A stretch of 64,000 bases of DNA, taken from Parvibaculum sp039680535. Its GTDB lineage: Bacteria; Pseudomonadota; Alphaproteobacteria; Parvibaculales; Parvibaculaceae. The notes beneath the pieces are model-generated. The model saw only the letters and a list, made by a program, of their open reading frames with translations. It was not told the origin of the DNA and made no database searches. Each line of letters begins with the position of its first letter. Position 1 is the first letter of the stretch. The stretch is taken from contig NZ_JBDKSS010000005.1 in the NCBI RefSeq assembly GCF_039680535.1, positions 471,050 to 535,049 on the forward strand, in the 5' to 3' direction. Made by a program: the position numbers and the translations under genes. Below, piece after piece: positions 33,469 through 42,370 of the stretch.

Positions 33469-36400
33469 TTAGTCCCCCATGTTCTCAGTATAGTGGGATG
33501 TCGGATTCGTTGCCCGGACGTGGATGACAACGCCGGAGGTCATCAGCACGATCAGGCCACGCTCGGCGCCGGTCATATCGATATAGGCCCGAACTTGCGC
33601 GCGGTAGTGATCGAGCGTTTGGGGATCGGGCGCCACGTCGCTCTTCCAATCCACGATGACGGCGGGGCGGCCTGCGGCGGACAAGGTCAGGGCATCTGCG
33701 ATCCCGACCGTTGCCGTTTCCACCCCGTTGGCCGCATGCGCGGCATAGACAGGAAACTCGGCTAGAAGACATGGTCGCAAGGCCGCGATATCGGGCAGCG
33801 CCAAGGTTCGAATGACACAGCCCGCTAGCTCCTTGGCCGACAGTCCAGTCGCCGGGTCCGCGACCGGGGATCGGCCGAGCGCGCGGATGAGTTCGGCGGC
33901 CCGTTCGGCGAGAGCGGCCTCTGCCTCATGGGTTTCGCCGGTCAGCACCTCTTCCATGAGCTTGTGCAGGATAAGCCCGCGTTCGCGGCCGCCCTGAACT
34001 GAGGTGGCGGGTTCCAGTTCGCGCGGCTGGTCGTCGTCGACCGAGCTAGTCCAGATACCGGCCTCTTCCTCCTGAAGCACGTTCCCTGCGGTGTTCTCGC
34101 CGCGGCTGGGCGCAAGCCAGGTTAGTCGCGTCTGCCGGGCTGCGATCGCTTCGGCTTCCGCTGCGAAGCTCTCGCGCGTCTGACCATTGCTCGCTCCAGC
34201 GCCTGCCGTCGCGATGCCGGCAGGCATAGGGGAGACGTCCAGGCCGGGCAGTTCGGCTAGCGAGAGATCGACGATACCGATCCAGGCAGATTTCGACGGC
34301 GCCGTGTTGAGCCGGGGCAGAACCAGAAGTTCGCGGGCGCGCGTGGCCGCTACGTACCAGAGCCGGATGCGTTCGCGGTCCAGTTCGTCTTTTTCCGCCT
34401 GGCGCGCGACCTCGTACCCGTCGGGCGGGACGCCTAGGACCGGGCAATAGAAAGTCTCCGTTTCACGGTTGAAGACCGCGCTTTCCGGCGCCATGACGCC
34501 AGTCATGGTGTTGACCGGAATGACGATTGGCCATTCGAGCCCCTTGGCCGCGTGCATGGTGAAGAGCGCGACGGCTTCCTCCTGTGCATCGGGGCGGCCC
34601 TCGACAGCGCGCGCCTCGTCGGCCCAAGCCGCCGTCATCGCCTCGGCGAAGGCGCGCAGGCCGCGCACAGCGTAGCCGGTCGACAAGCTGAGATAGAGAT
34701 CGACATTGGCGAGCGCGCGCTCGGCCTGGCCGCGATGGCGCTCGAGGAGGAGCGGGCGGACGCGCATCACGTCCACGGCCTGCGAAAGCAGTTCGTGCGG
34801 GGTCGTGCTGTTACCGCGCCGGGAAAGCGATTGCAGTCGCTCGATGACGTCGCGCGCGAGCAGGTGTTCGATGACGGCGGGGTCGATGCTGAGATCCAGA
34901 CGCGGAATCCGATCTGGCTGTTCCTGTGAGCGCGGAAGCCCCCAGACGATGTCCAGCAGTTCTTCCTCGGTGAGGCCGACCAGAGGCCCGCGCAGCAGTG
35001 CGCCCAGCGCCAGCGTGTCGCGACGATCGGCGAGGACGCGGGTCAGCGCGATCAGGTCCTGGATTTCCTGGCGGCGGAACAGACCCTTGCCGGCTTGGGT
35101 CGCCACGGGGATACCCCGGCGCTCCAAGGCTTCCTCATAGCGCCACAGCTCCGTGCCGGTCGGCGCCAGCAAGGCGATGTCACCGGGCTGGCAGGGGCGT
35201 TCCGCTCCGCTGCGCCGGTCGATGATGGGGTGGCTGTCGATCAGCCGAGCGCACAGATCGGCGATGGCCTCGGCCTCGGCGTCACGCTGCTGCTCGGCGC
35301 TGGCTTTGCCGTTTTCGTCGGCGACGTCGATGGCCGCCACGCACAGGCCGTCGCGATCGTCATGGAACGGGTCGAGGGCGGTGAAGCCCGGCTGCCCATC
35401 GGCCGACAGCACGGCCTCGAAGCGCTCGTTGACGAAGGTGAGGATCGAGGCGCAGGAGCGGAAATTGGTGGAGATCGACAGGAGGCTGCCGGAGTTCTGG
35501 GTGCGGAAGGCGTCGCGCGCCTGCAGGTAAGCGCCGACATCGGCGCCCCGGAAACGATAGATCGCCTGCTTTGGGTCGCCGACCAGGAAGAGCGCGCCCG
35601 GCCGAATGCGGAACGCGGTCCAGTCATACTCACCATCGACCGGCTCGCCGCACAGCCGCCAGAAGATCTCGGTTTGCAAAGGATCGGTATCCTGGAACTC
35701 GTCGACCAGGACATGGGCGAAACGATGCCCGAGCGCGCGGCGTACGGCATCATGGTCGCGCAGCAAGTCGCGCGCGGCGAAAATCAGATCGTCGAAATCG
35801 AGCTGAGCGCTGGCGCGCTTGTGGTCGCGATAGCGTTGTAGGATCGGACGCGCTTCGTCGATCAGCGCCGCCAAGGCGTGACCAGCGGCGGCCTGCACAA
35901 GCGAGACCCAGGCATCACAGCAGGCGGTATAATGGACCTCGGCTGCGTCGTTCAGCCGATCGCCGTCGGCCTTGGAGAGACCGGCCTGCTTTGCTGCGCC
36001 GGCCCATTTGCCCTTCTTGCGGTACGAGGCAAAGGCGCCGGCCTTGGTGCAAAGGTCTGGGTGGGGACGCGAGGTCAGGAGCCGGACAAGGCCCGCAGGC
36101 GTTGCGGGATCGGGATCGTTCGCCAAGGCTGTCGCCATCTCGGTCAGCCGCTCGATGATCGTCACCGTTTCCGGCTCGGCCGCCGCCGCGCCATCCATGA
36201 AGCCTGCGAAATCGGCGGCGGCCTGCCGGAACGCCGTCAGGTGGCCGTCAAGCAGGGAGACGGGTGGGGCCGCGAGCATGCGGCGGCGGCGCAGATTCTC
36301 GGCGATCTTATGGATGAGCGCCACGGTCTCGTCGGGGCTGTGCAGCACCATCTCGGCCAGGATGCCGCCCTGGCCGCCGGACAGGCGTTCGCGCAGCCAG

Positions 36401-36876
36401 CCGTCGACAATTTCAAGGAAGGTGAGATCGGCTTGGTTGCGGTCCATTACGCCGGCGCCGGGATCGATGTTGGCCTCCGCAGGATAGGGCTTGATCAGGC
36501 GCTGACAGAAGCCGTGGATGGTCGAACAGGTGATTTCGTCGATCGCGGCGCTGGCTGCGGCGAGATTGTCGCGCTGGGCCTGGGACAGACCATCGGGTAG
36601 CGCCACACGCAGTTCGGCCGCTATCTCGCCAACCGTGAGGTTGGCGACAAACTCCCCGACACGCGACAGCAGCTCGCTCGCGGCGAGTTCGGTGAAGGTA
36701 ACGGCGGCGATGGAGCGCGGGGAGACGCCTTCGGCGAGCATGACGGCGATGCGGCCGGCCATGACGGCAGTCTTGCCCGAACCCGCGCCGGCCTCGACTA
36801 GGATCGACCGATCATGGAGGCTGATCGCATCGCGGCGTGCGCCGTCATCCTTCAGCACGCTGGATATACTGCTCAT
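33469..36876 (-). CDS. AddA/UvrD-like helicase-nuclease
   Basis: About 1135 residues. SF1A helicase motifs are complete: Walker A VEAGAGSGKTAVMAGRI, motif II VLVDEFQDTDPLQ, motif III FLVGDPKQAIYRFRGAD, motif V TMHAAKGLEWPIVIP and motif VI WYVAATRARELL. A C-terminal RecB-type nuclease follows, with GIADALTLS and IVDWKSDVAPD supplying Asp and DxK. This is the domain order of AddA, the 3'-5' helicase-nuclease of double-strand-break processing. Start is ATG 36876 (GGAGG 7 bases upstream) or the adjacent ATG 36879. It overlaps the stop of the AddB-like gene. A dedicated island copy suggests degradation of invading DNA and not housekeeping repair. Confidence 0.87.
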   Translation of the reverse strand: MSSISSVLKDDGARRDAISLHDRSILVEAGAGSGKTAVMAGRIAVMLAEGVSPRSIAAVTFTELAASELLSRVGEFVANLTVGEIAAELRVALPDGLSQAQRDNLAAASAAIDEITCSTIHGFCQRLIKPYPAEANIDPGAGVMDRNQADLTFLEIVDGWLRERLSGGQGGILAEMVLHSPDETVALIHKIAENLRRRRMLAAPPVSLLDGHLTAFRQAAADFAGFMDGAAAAEPETVTIIERLTEMATALANDPDPATPAGLVRLLTSRPHPDLCTKAGAFASYRKKGKWAGAAKQAGLSKADGDRLNDAAEVHYTACCDAWVSLVQAAAGHALAALIDEARPILQRYRDHKRASAQLDFDDLIFAARDLLRDHDAVRRALGHRFAHVLVDEFQDTDPLQTEIFWRLCGEPVDGEYDWTAFRIRPGALFLVGDPKQAIYRFRGADVGAYLQARDAFRTQNSGSLLSISTNFRSCASILTFVNERFEAVLSADGQPGFTALDPFHDDRDGLCVAAIDVADENGKASAEQQRDAEAEAIADLCARLIDSHPIIDRRSGAERPCQPGDIALLAPTGTELWRYEEALERRGIPVATQAGKGLFRRQEIQDLIALTRVLADRRDTLALGALLRGPLVGLTEEELLDIVWGLPRSQEQPDRIPRLDLSIDPAVIEHLLARDVIERLQSLSRRGNSTTPHELLSQAVDVMRVRPLLLERHRGQAERALANVDLYLSLSTGYAVRGLRAFAEAMTAAWADEARAVEGRPDAQEEAVALFTMHAAKGLEWPIVIPVNTMTGVMAPESAVFNRETETFYCPVLGVPPDGYEVARQAEKDELDRERIRLWYVAATRARELLVLPRLNTAPSKSAWIGIVDLSLAELPGLDVSPMPAGIATAGAGASNGQTRESFAAEAEAIAARQTRLTWLAPSRGENTAGNVLQEEEAGIWTSSVDDDQPRELEPATSVQGGRERGLILHKLMEEVLTGETHEAEAALAERAAELIRALGRSPVADPATGLSAKELAGCVIRTLALPDIAALRPCLLAEFPVYAAHAANGVETATVGIADALTLSAAGRPAVIVDWKSDVAPDPQTLDHYRAQVRAYIDMTGAERGLIVLMTSGVVIHVRATNPTSHYTENMGD

Positions 36877-39530
36877 CATTTCGCCTCCCAGACCTGAGCG
36901 ACTTCGCCAAGCCGCTTCGTCGCGGCCGGGAGCTTGCGTTTGCAATAGGTGGCGCTGGCGTTGGCCGGCAGGGCGAAGGCGAGGTCGTCATAATCGCCGC
37001 CGGTATCCGGGCCAGGCAGGGCCGCTCCGCCGGCGAGACTCGCCCTTGCCGCGCGGAGATAGCCCGTGACCTCCGCGAGCACGGCCTCTGGATCGTCGAG
37101 TTGAAGATCGACAGGCTCGCGCGGGTAGAGCAACGAGGCGCTGATGGCGACGTCGTCGCCAAGGAGCGCCTTCACCGCGAAGGCGTAGAGGCAGCGCTGA
37201 AGTTCGCGCCCGCCGTTCAGCCGGATGTCGCCCCGCGGCGGCCTGCCCGTCTTGTAGTCGCGCACAAGCGCGCGCTTGCCGTCGCCCGAGATGTCGAGCC
37301 GGTCGATATAACCGGCGATGTTGAAGCCGGTGTCGGGAATCGTGACCGGCGCGCTCGCATCCCAAGGCGTCTCCGCGTCGGATTTCGGCTCCGAGCCGCC
37401 GAAGGGCACCTCTCCGTAGGAGCGTGCGCCCGGCAGAAGGTCATCGCCATAGGACAGGGCGCGGCCCGCCATCATGCGGGCGTCGTCGAGGGTGCGGCTC
37501 CAGATGATGGCCGGCGGAACCGGACGCTCGCTTTCCCAATCGGCAGCGACGGCTTGCGCGGCCCGGGCCGCCGCCGCTTCGACGGTCTCCGTGTCGGCGG
37601 AGGTAAGGCCGCCTCCGGTTTTGAGGTCGCGCAAGGCGCGGTCGAGAACCATATGGACGAGATTGCCGATTCCGAGCGCGTCGAGCACAAGCGGTTCGGC
37701 GCTGCTCTGCGGTTCGCGCCATCCGAACGCATAGATCCACACGAAGCTGAGCGGATTGCGTAGTAGGCGGCGAAGCGAGCTGGCCGACTGGGTGCGGCTG
37801 AGGATGGCGAGAACGAGCGGATGATCTGGCCGCACGAGCCCATCATGTGGGGTGATTTCAGTGCTGCGCCAGGCACGCCAGCAGTGGTGCGCGCTGATCG
37901 CCTGCGGATCAACCGCGAAATCCTGCGGCCGGGCCATGAGACGGTCGGTTTCGCTGAAGGCATGCATCGGCACCGCGTTGCGGCGCAGGTAGGTTTCTTT
38001 GTTGTGCCCGGTGAGCAGCGGGCTGCGCCCGAGGAGGCGACCGTCGCTGTCGCGCCGGGCGCGCGAGAGGACCACTTCGCCGGTCGTCGTGGCGAGGATC
38101 GTCTCAAAATCCCGGCGGTCGGCGAGATTCACCGGAAGCGGATTGAGGGCGGCAGTTGGAATGATGTGATCCGGGATCAGGCGGTCTTCGGCGATTCCGC
38201 GCGGCCAGCCCGAGGAATTGAGCCCCAGCAGCCGCACGAACCGGCGGGGCGACGCCGCGAGCGCGCTGGCCGGCATCCAGGCCACGGAGACGCAAGCTTC
38301 CAGTCCGTCGTCCTGCTTTAGGGTCTCCAGCGTTGCGTCGATCGAGGCGGCAGGTCCGGCGAGCAGTGCCTTGCGCCAGATCGCCAGCGCCCGACCATTT
38401 AGGAAGGCCTCACCGATGTCCGCCGCAGCGTCTGATCCTCGCGCGAGCAATTCTACCGCCGCGCGCAGCGCAGGCGTGTGGTCGGTGCCGTCGGGCCAGT
38501 CCTCCGGCGTCAGCCTGGCCAGCAGGTGGCTCCAGGCGGTGGACGTGGAGAGGGGGGCATCTGTAGGCAGAACACGCAGCCAGCCTTCGGGCAACGCCTC
38601 GAACGACCCCGAATTCCGGCACAGCGCCGCAAGGCGACGCAGACGCGACTGTGCCAAGCCGTGAACGACAATGTCAGCCAGCGCCGCGGCCGCCTGTCCC
38701 TCGCGGGTGGTGACGGTCCTGACTCCATGGACGAAGTGTAGGTCGATGTTGGCGTCCGCGCGTAAGGCCAGGAAGTGATCGTCATAGTTGGCGGGAGAAG
38801 CGGTCACGACGGCGATCTCCGAGGGCGACACGCCCGAGGCGAGTAGTGACCGCATCCAGCGCATCGCCTCGATAGCTTCGTGATAGGCCGTCGCCGCACT
38901 GACGGCGCTGATTTCCGGCGTTTCCGTCGGTGCTCGCGAAACGTGGACGCCCGTGCCTTCCAGCCATGCAGGAACGCTCCTCGGTCCGGCCGTCCATTGC
39001 ACTGGGATATGCGCGGTGAGGGCCAGGAGCAGCGGTCTCCAGCAGGGCGAGAGTTCGGTGAGGCCGACGATCTCCATCGGGCCGATGACGGCCGGCGCAT
39101 GACCTATCCGCGCGATTGCGGCGGCGACGATGTCGACGGGGCGCATCATGCCGGACGGAAGCTGGTCGAGGATGGCCGCTTCCAAGTGCGCAATTGCGCC
39201 AAGACGAGGATGATCGACAGCGCGTGCGGTGAGGTCGATGCCCGCGCGCCAGGCTTTTTGGAGCGTGTCGGCCGCAGCATCAATCATGCCGGGAAGCGTC
39301 TTGATGCTCTCCAATTCGCCCATCGGAGTGACGGGTAGGGTCTCCTGAATGGCGACGCGCAAGGTCTCGTCGTCGATGGGCCGGGCAAAGCTGCCGGCGA
39401 GCCGGACGGCCGCCTGCTCGAATGACATGACCTGAAGACCATGACGGCTGTCGCGGGCCGCAGCCAGGCGGCTTGCCCGCATGGCAAAACTGCCGTGAAC
39501 GACGAGGGTGGATCGACTCGCGACGGCCAT
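36876..39530 (-). CDS. AddB-like PD-(D/E)XK nuclease/inactive helicase partner
   Basis: 884 residues. The N-terminal and central parts resemble the AddB/RecC inactive-helicase scaffold (LTELSPCWRPLLLALT, EAMRWMRSLLASGV, VVTASPANYDDHFLALR), without a clear Walker A. The C-terminal nuclease has GIGNLVHMVLDRALRDL, GYIDRLDIS and ALVRDYKTGRPP, with Asp and DYK as catalytic residues, then RELQRCLYAFAVKAL. The three closely spaced cysteines of the AddB iron-sulphur cluster are not visible; only single cysteines occur there. A good Shine-Dalgarno (GGAAGGAG) precedes ATG 39530. It is the first large gene of the operon, just upstream of the AddA-like gene. Confidence 0.8.
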   Translation of the reverse strand: MAVASRSTLVVHGSFAMRASRLAAARDSRHGLQVMSFEQAAVRLAGSFARPIDDETLRVAIQETLPVTPMGELESIKTLPGMIDAAADTLQKAWRAGIDLTARAVDHPRLGAIAHLEAAILDQLPSGMMRPVDIVAAAIARIGHAPAVIGPMEIVGLTELSPCWRPLLLALTAHIPVQWTAGPRSVPAWLEGTGVHVSRAPTETPEISAVSAATAYHEAIEAMRWMRSLLASGVSPSEIAVVTASPANYDDHFLALRADANIDLHFVHGVRTVTTREGQAAAALADIVVHGLAQSRLRRLAALCRNSGSFEALPEGWLRVLPTDAPLSTSTAWSHLLARLTPEDWPDGTDHTPALRAAVELLARGSDAAADIGEAFLNGRALAIWRKALLAGPAASIDATLETLKQDDGLEACVSVAWMPASALAASPRRFVRLLGLNSSGWPRGIAEDRLIPDHIIPTAALNPLPVNLADRRDFETILATTTGEVVLSRARRDSDGRLLGRSPLLTGHNKETYLRRNAVPMHAFSETDRLMARPQDFAVDPQAISAHHCWRAWRSTEITPHDGLVRPDHPLVLAILSRTQSASSLRRLLRNPLSFVWIYAFGWREPQSSAEPLVLDALGIGNLVHMVLDRALRDLKTGGGLTSADTETVEAAAARAAQAVAADWESERPVPPAIIWSRTLDDARMMAGRALSYGDDLLPGARSYGEVPFGGSEPKSDAETPWDASAPVTIPDTGFNIAGYIDRLDISGDGKRALVRDYKTGRPPRGDIRLNGGRELQRCLYAFAVKALLGDDVAISASLLYPREPVDLQLDDPEAVLAEVTGYLRAARASLAGGAALPGPDTGGDYDDLAFALPANASATYCKRKLPAATKRLGEVAQVWEAK

Positions 39531-39550
39531 GGCGGCTCTCCTTCCGGGCG

Positions 39551-39694
39551 TTATTTCTTTTTTGGCCGCTTGATTGGCGCCGATCCGGCCTTCGTCGTCG
39601 CGACCTTGCCGCGGTTGGGTCTGTGCAGCACGTCGGTGGTCGTGCTAGGCGCCCGCTTGGTGGCGATTGCTGCTTTTGACCTGCGTCTTGGCAT
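39551..39694 (-). CDS. Possible small basic protein at the head of the operon
   Basis: 47 codons from ATG 39694 to TAA 39551, Lys/Arg/Thr-rich (begins MPRRRSKAAIATKRAP and ends with PIKRPKKK). AAGG lies upstream of the ATG and the AddB-like start follows 20 bases after the stop, so it could be the first cistron. No family recognised; it could also be untranslated leader with a chance frame. Confidence 0.4.
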   Translation of the reverse strand: MPRRRSKAAIATKRAPSTTTDVLHRPNRGKVATTKAGSAPIKRPKKK

Positions 39695-39772
39695 GCCTTG
39701 CCTCACTATCGCCGTATCGATCATCATTGACGCGCATCGCCAATGAGAATAGAAAATACACCAATCGTGTCG

Positions 39773-39784
39773 ATATGTCCATAT
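39773..39784. promoter_or_regulatory. Candidate operator of the BrxR-like WYL regulator
   Basis: ATATG, two bases, CATAT in the AT-rich divergent promoter region between the operon and the regulator, 43 bases before the regulator ATG. Size and symmetry suit a dimeric winged-helix protein. Confidence 0.4.
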
Positions 39785-39827
39785 AGTTTTTATTCCCATC
39801 GGCATGCGGAACTGGAGAGGAACGCCA

Positions 39828-40706
39828 ATGGCCGCTGCGGCACTAAAATGGGGAGTGGAGCGCCGACTTGAATTCATCGAGTTCCGGTTGTTTTGGGAGG
39901 GGGGCGTCAATCGCTCGGACATAATGGACATGTTCGACGTCTCAATGCCTCAGGCGTCTAAGGATCTCACACTTTATCAAGAGCGGGCTCCGAAGAATGT
40001 CATTTATGACAAGAGCGCGAAGAGATATGTGGCCAGCCCTAGCTTTTCACCCCTGTTTTTGAGCAAGGATCCGGATGGTTATCTTGCGCGCTTAAAATCA
40101 TTTGCAGAAGGACTTGTTGAGCCCGGCGAATCTTGGATTGCCAACCCTCCAAGCGTCGACATTGCGCTCACACCGCATCGGGATGTCGATTCTGAGATAT
40201 TGAGGACAATTCTACAGACTATCCGTGAAGGGCAGTCTGTCGAAGTCTTGTATCAATCAATGAGCAAAGGGCGCGCCGATCCTATATGGCGACGAATTAC
40301 ACCTCATGCTTTCGGATATGATGGTTTCCGCTGGCACGTCCGCGCCTATTGCCATGTGGATAAGAAGTTCAAGGATTTTCTGTTGCCGCGAATGCTCCGT
40401 GTGCGTGGGGTGGGCGAGCCCGGTGCTTCATCGGATCAGGACATACTTTGGAACCAAACCTTCGATGTCGAGATCGTCCCTCATCCTGACTTAACTCCAA
40501 GCCAGCGTACTGTCGTCGCCAAGGACTACGGTATGAAAAACGGACGAGGTATTCTGAGGGTCCGTTATGCCATGCTGTTCTATGTTCTAAAGCGTCTGGG
40601 CTTACTCAGCGATGCGGTTAAGCAAAGCGCCCGCACCCAGCACATCGTCGCACTCAACCGGGAAGCGATCGAGGGGGCGCTCGAGATCGCAGAGCTTCAG
40701 CTTTAA
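39828..40706 (+). CDS. BrxR/CapW-type winged-helix WYL regulator
   Basis: About 292 residues with lower GC than its neighbours. The N-terminal winged helix (RRLEFIEFRLFWEGGVNRSD followed by MDMFDVSMPQASKDL) is followed by a WYL domain (RRITPHAFGYDGFRWHVRAY, KDFLLPRMLRV) and a WCX-like C-terminus with KDYGMKNGRGILRVRYAM and YVLKRLGL. The architecture matches BrxR/CapW repressors that control BREX, CBASS and other defence loci. ATG 39828 follows GAGAGG at 8 bases. Divergent from the AddB-like operon, it is the likely repressor of that system. Confidence 0.85.
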   Translation: MAAAALKWGVERRLEFIEFRLFWEGGVNRSDIMDMFDVSMPQASKDLTLYQERAPKNVIYDKSAKRYVASPSFSPLFLSKDPDGYLARLKSFAEGLVEPGESWIANPPSVDIALTPHRDVDSEILRTILQTIREGQSVEVLYQSMSKGRADPIWRRITPHAFGYDGFRWHVRAYCHVDKKFKDFLLPRMLRVRGVGEPGASSDQDILWNQTFDVEIVPHPDLTPSQRTVVAKDYGMKNGRGILRVRYAMLFYVLKRLGLLSDAVKQSARTQHIVALNREAIEGALEIAELQL

Positions 40707-40794
40707 AGTCATTAGAGTACGAGGAAATTTTGATGGCGCGGCTTGAAGAGATAAAAACGGCGCATCCATAACCGGCATCGTGGCAGCACAGCCA

Positions 40795-42018
40795 TCGACC
40801 TGCTCCCGGTTTTTCGGACCAATTAAAGTTGGAAAATTCTAATTTACCGACCCTGGCCGGACGGAGGATTTTCCATGAAGAAGAAGTTCTGCGAGCAGCA
40901 GATTGCCTTCATCCCGCGACAGGCGGAGGAAGGGACGACGGTCGGTGAAGTCTGCCGGAAGGCGGGGATTTCCGAAGCGACCTATTACAACTGGCGCAAG
41001 AAGTATGGCGGGCTGATGCCGTCCGAGATGAAGCGGCTGAAGCAGCTTGAAGAGGAAAAACAGCGGCTGAAGAAGCTGGTGGCGGATCTCTCGCTCGACA
41101 AGGAGATGCTGCAAGACGTCATCCGCCGAAAATCTGAGACCTGCCCGGAATCAGCGCCTGATCGACCATGTTCGACCGGCCCGGCAGGTCAGCATTCGCC
41201 GCGCCTGTCGGACGTTGCCGGTTGACCTATCACTATCGGTCGAGGCGGGATGATCCGACAGCGCTCAGGAACTGGATCAAGGAGATTGCGGAGACGCGGG
41301 TGCGCTATGGCTATCGTCGCATCCATGTTCTCCTTCAGAGGGAAGGATGGCGGGTCAATGTCAAACGGGTCTTCCGGCTCTATCGCGAGATGGGCCTGCA
41401 ATTGCGGAACAAATCGCCCAAGCGACGGGTCAAGGCGAAGCTCCGGGAGGGTCGCTCACCGGCAGATAAGCCCAACCAGATCTGGGCGATGGACTTCGTC
41501 CACGACCAGCTCTTTGACGGCAAGAAGATCCGTGTGCTCGCGGTCGTCGATACCTTCACGCGGTTCTCGCCGGCGATCGACGCACGCTTTGCCTACAAGG
41601 GCGCCGACGTCGTCGACACGCTTGAGCGTGCCGCGCAAGAGATCGGCTACCTGAAGACGATACGTCTCGACAATGGTCCGGAGTTCATCAGCAGAGAACT
41701 CGATCTCTGGGCCTTCATGCGCGGCGTGACACTCGACTTCTCGCGGCCCGGCAAGCCAACGGATAATGCTTTTGTCGAAAGCCTCAACGGTAAGTTCCGT
41801 GCGGAGTGCCTGCACACCAACTGGTTCCTGAGCCTCGACGAGGCGCGCGCAAAATGCGAGGCTTGGCGTAGAGACTACAACGAGATCCGACCGCACAGCG
41901 CGATCGGAAACGAAGTGCCGATCGGGCTTCATCTTCCGGCCGGCACCCCCGGCCAGCCTGCCGTCAGACGAAGCCGGAATTTACCAGCGCAGCTGGTCCA
42001 ACGTTGGGGGCAAGTTCA
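40795..42018 (+). mobile_element. IS3-family insertion sequence, probably degenerate
   Basis: An orfA/orfB pair of the IS3 type lies between two imperfect terminal inverted repeats. The left end reads TCGACCTGCTCCC then CGGACCA; the right end, on the other strand, reads TGAACTTGCCCCC then TGGACCA. The boundaries are approximate and no convincing target duplication is seen. The element separates the WYL/AddAB locus from the restriction-like operon. A few codons of a possible gene at 40733 (ATG behind GAGG, stop after 12 codons) are all that remains between the regulator and the IS. Confidence 0.75.
40875..41225 (+). CDS. IS3-family transposase OrfA
   Basis: 116 codons. Residues 1-87 are the usual OrfA: an HTH_Tnp_1 domain (FCEQQIAFIPRQAEEG, VCRKAGISEATYYNWRKKYG) and a leucine-zipper segment (MKRLKQLEEEKQRLKKLVAD). 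The last 28 residues (after VIRRK) are atypical for the family. Expected OrfB N-terminal sequence (RLIDHVRPARQVSIRRACR) is found in another frame over the same bases, so the reading frame has shifted here. Confidence 0.85.
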   Translation: MKKKFCEQQIAFIPRQAEEGTTVGEVCRKAGISEATYYNWRKKYGGLMPSEMKRLKQLEEEKQRLKKLVADLSLDKEMLQDVIRRKSETCPESAPDRPCSTGPAGQHSPRLSDVAG

Positions 42019-42055
42019 CTACCATTGCCGAAAAGATCCATTTCGCCCTAAATAG
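41168..42055 (+). CDS. IS3-family transposase OrfB (DDE integrase domain)
   Basis: The real OrfB similarity starts around 41225 (LTYHYRSRRDDPTALRNWIK, YGYRRIHVLLQREGW). The DDE catalytic triad is visible: IWAMDFVHDQ (first Asp), TIRLDNGPEF (second Asp) and NAFVESLNGKFR (Glu). The first part of OrfB lies in a different frame (41130-41220), so at least one frameshift separates it from the catalytic part, and the frame reads past the right inverted repeat to a stop at 42055. Transposition would need programmed frameshifting or is lost. Confidence 0.8.
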   Translation: MFDRPGRSAFAAPVGRCRLTYHYRSRRDDPTALRNWIKEIAETRVRYGYRRIHVLLQREGWRVNVKRVFRLYREMGLQLRNKSPKRRVKAKLREGRSPADKPNQIWAMDFVHDQLFDGKKIRVLAVVDTFTRFSPAIDARFAYKGADVVDTLERAAQEIGYLKTIRLDNGPEFISRELDLWAFMRGVTLDFSRPGKPTDNAFVESLNGKFRAECLHTNWFLSLDEARAKCEAWRRDYNEIRPHSAIGNEVPIGLHLPAGTPGQPAVRRSRNLPAQLVQRWGQVHYHCRKDPFRPK

Positions 42056-42082
42056 CGCAATGGATCGCTACGGGATTCGGTC

Positions 42083-42287
42083 ATGAAAACCATGTCGGCG
42101 AGCGAAGCGAAGAACGGGTTCGGCCTGATGATCGACACCGCGCGTGCAGAGCCGGTGCTGATCGAAAAGAACGGGCGTGGTGGTGGTGGTCGTCTCGATG
42201 GAAGAATATGAACGGCTTTCCGTGCAATCCGGACGCATGGACAAGGAGGGAAACGGGAACCAGGGGGGTGTCGAAAGTGGTCAATGA
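42083..42287 (+). pseudogene. Frameshifted Phd/YefM-type antitoxin
   Basis: ATG 42083 begins MKTMSASEAKNGFGLMIDTA followed by a PVLIEKNGR block, the N-terminus of Phd/YefM antitoxins. Then, in a GTG-repeat stretch near 42175-42190, the frame shifts, and the expected VVVVVSMEEYERLSV continues in another frame to TGA 42287. No toxin gene follows. It is probably an orphan, disrupted antitoxin; a sequencing error in the GTG repeat is an alternative. Confidence 0.7.
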
Positions 42288-42370
42288 AGCGTTCGCTCGC
42301 GCAAAAATAGACTTGGTCTTTGAACCTGTAGTCGCTTCTGGCTTCAGGCAACGTTGAATGAGGAGTAGGC

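Noticed and set aside
27304..40706. Identity with DISARM, BREX, Gabija or Zorya
   Set aside because: Single components (PLD, UvrD, helicase, WYL regulator) are shared, but the defining genes of those systems are not present.
40792..42021. Target-site duplication of the IS3 element
   Set aside because: Flanking triplets are CCA and CTA, not identical, and the left end is not exact.
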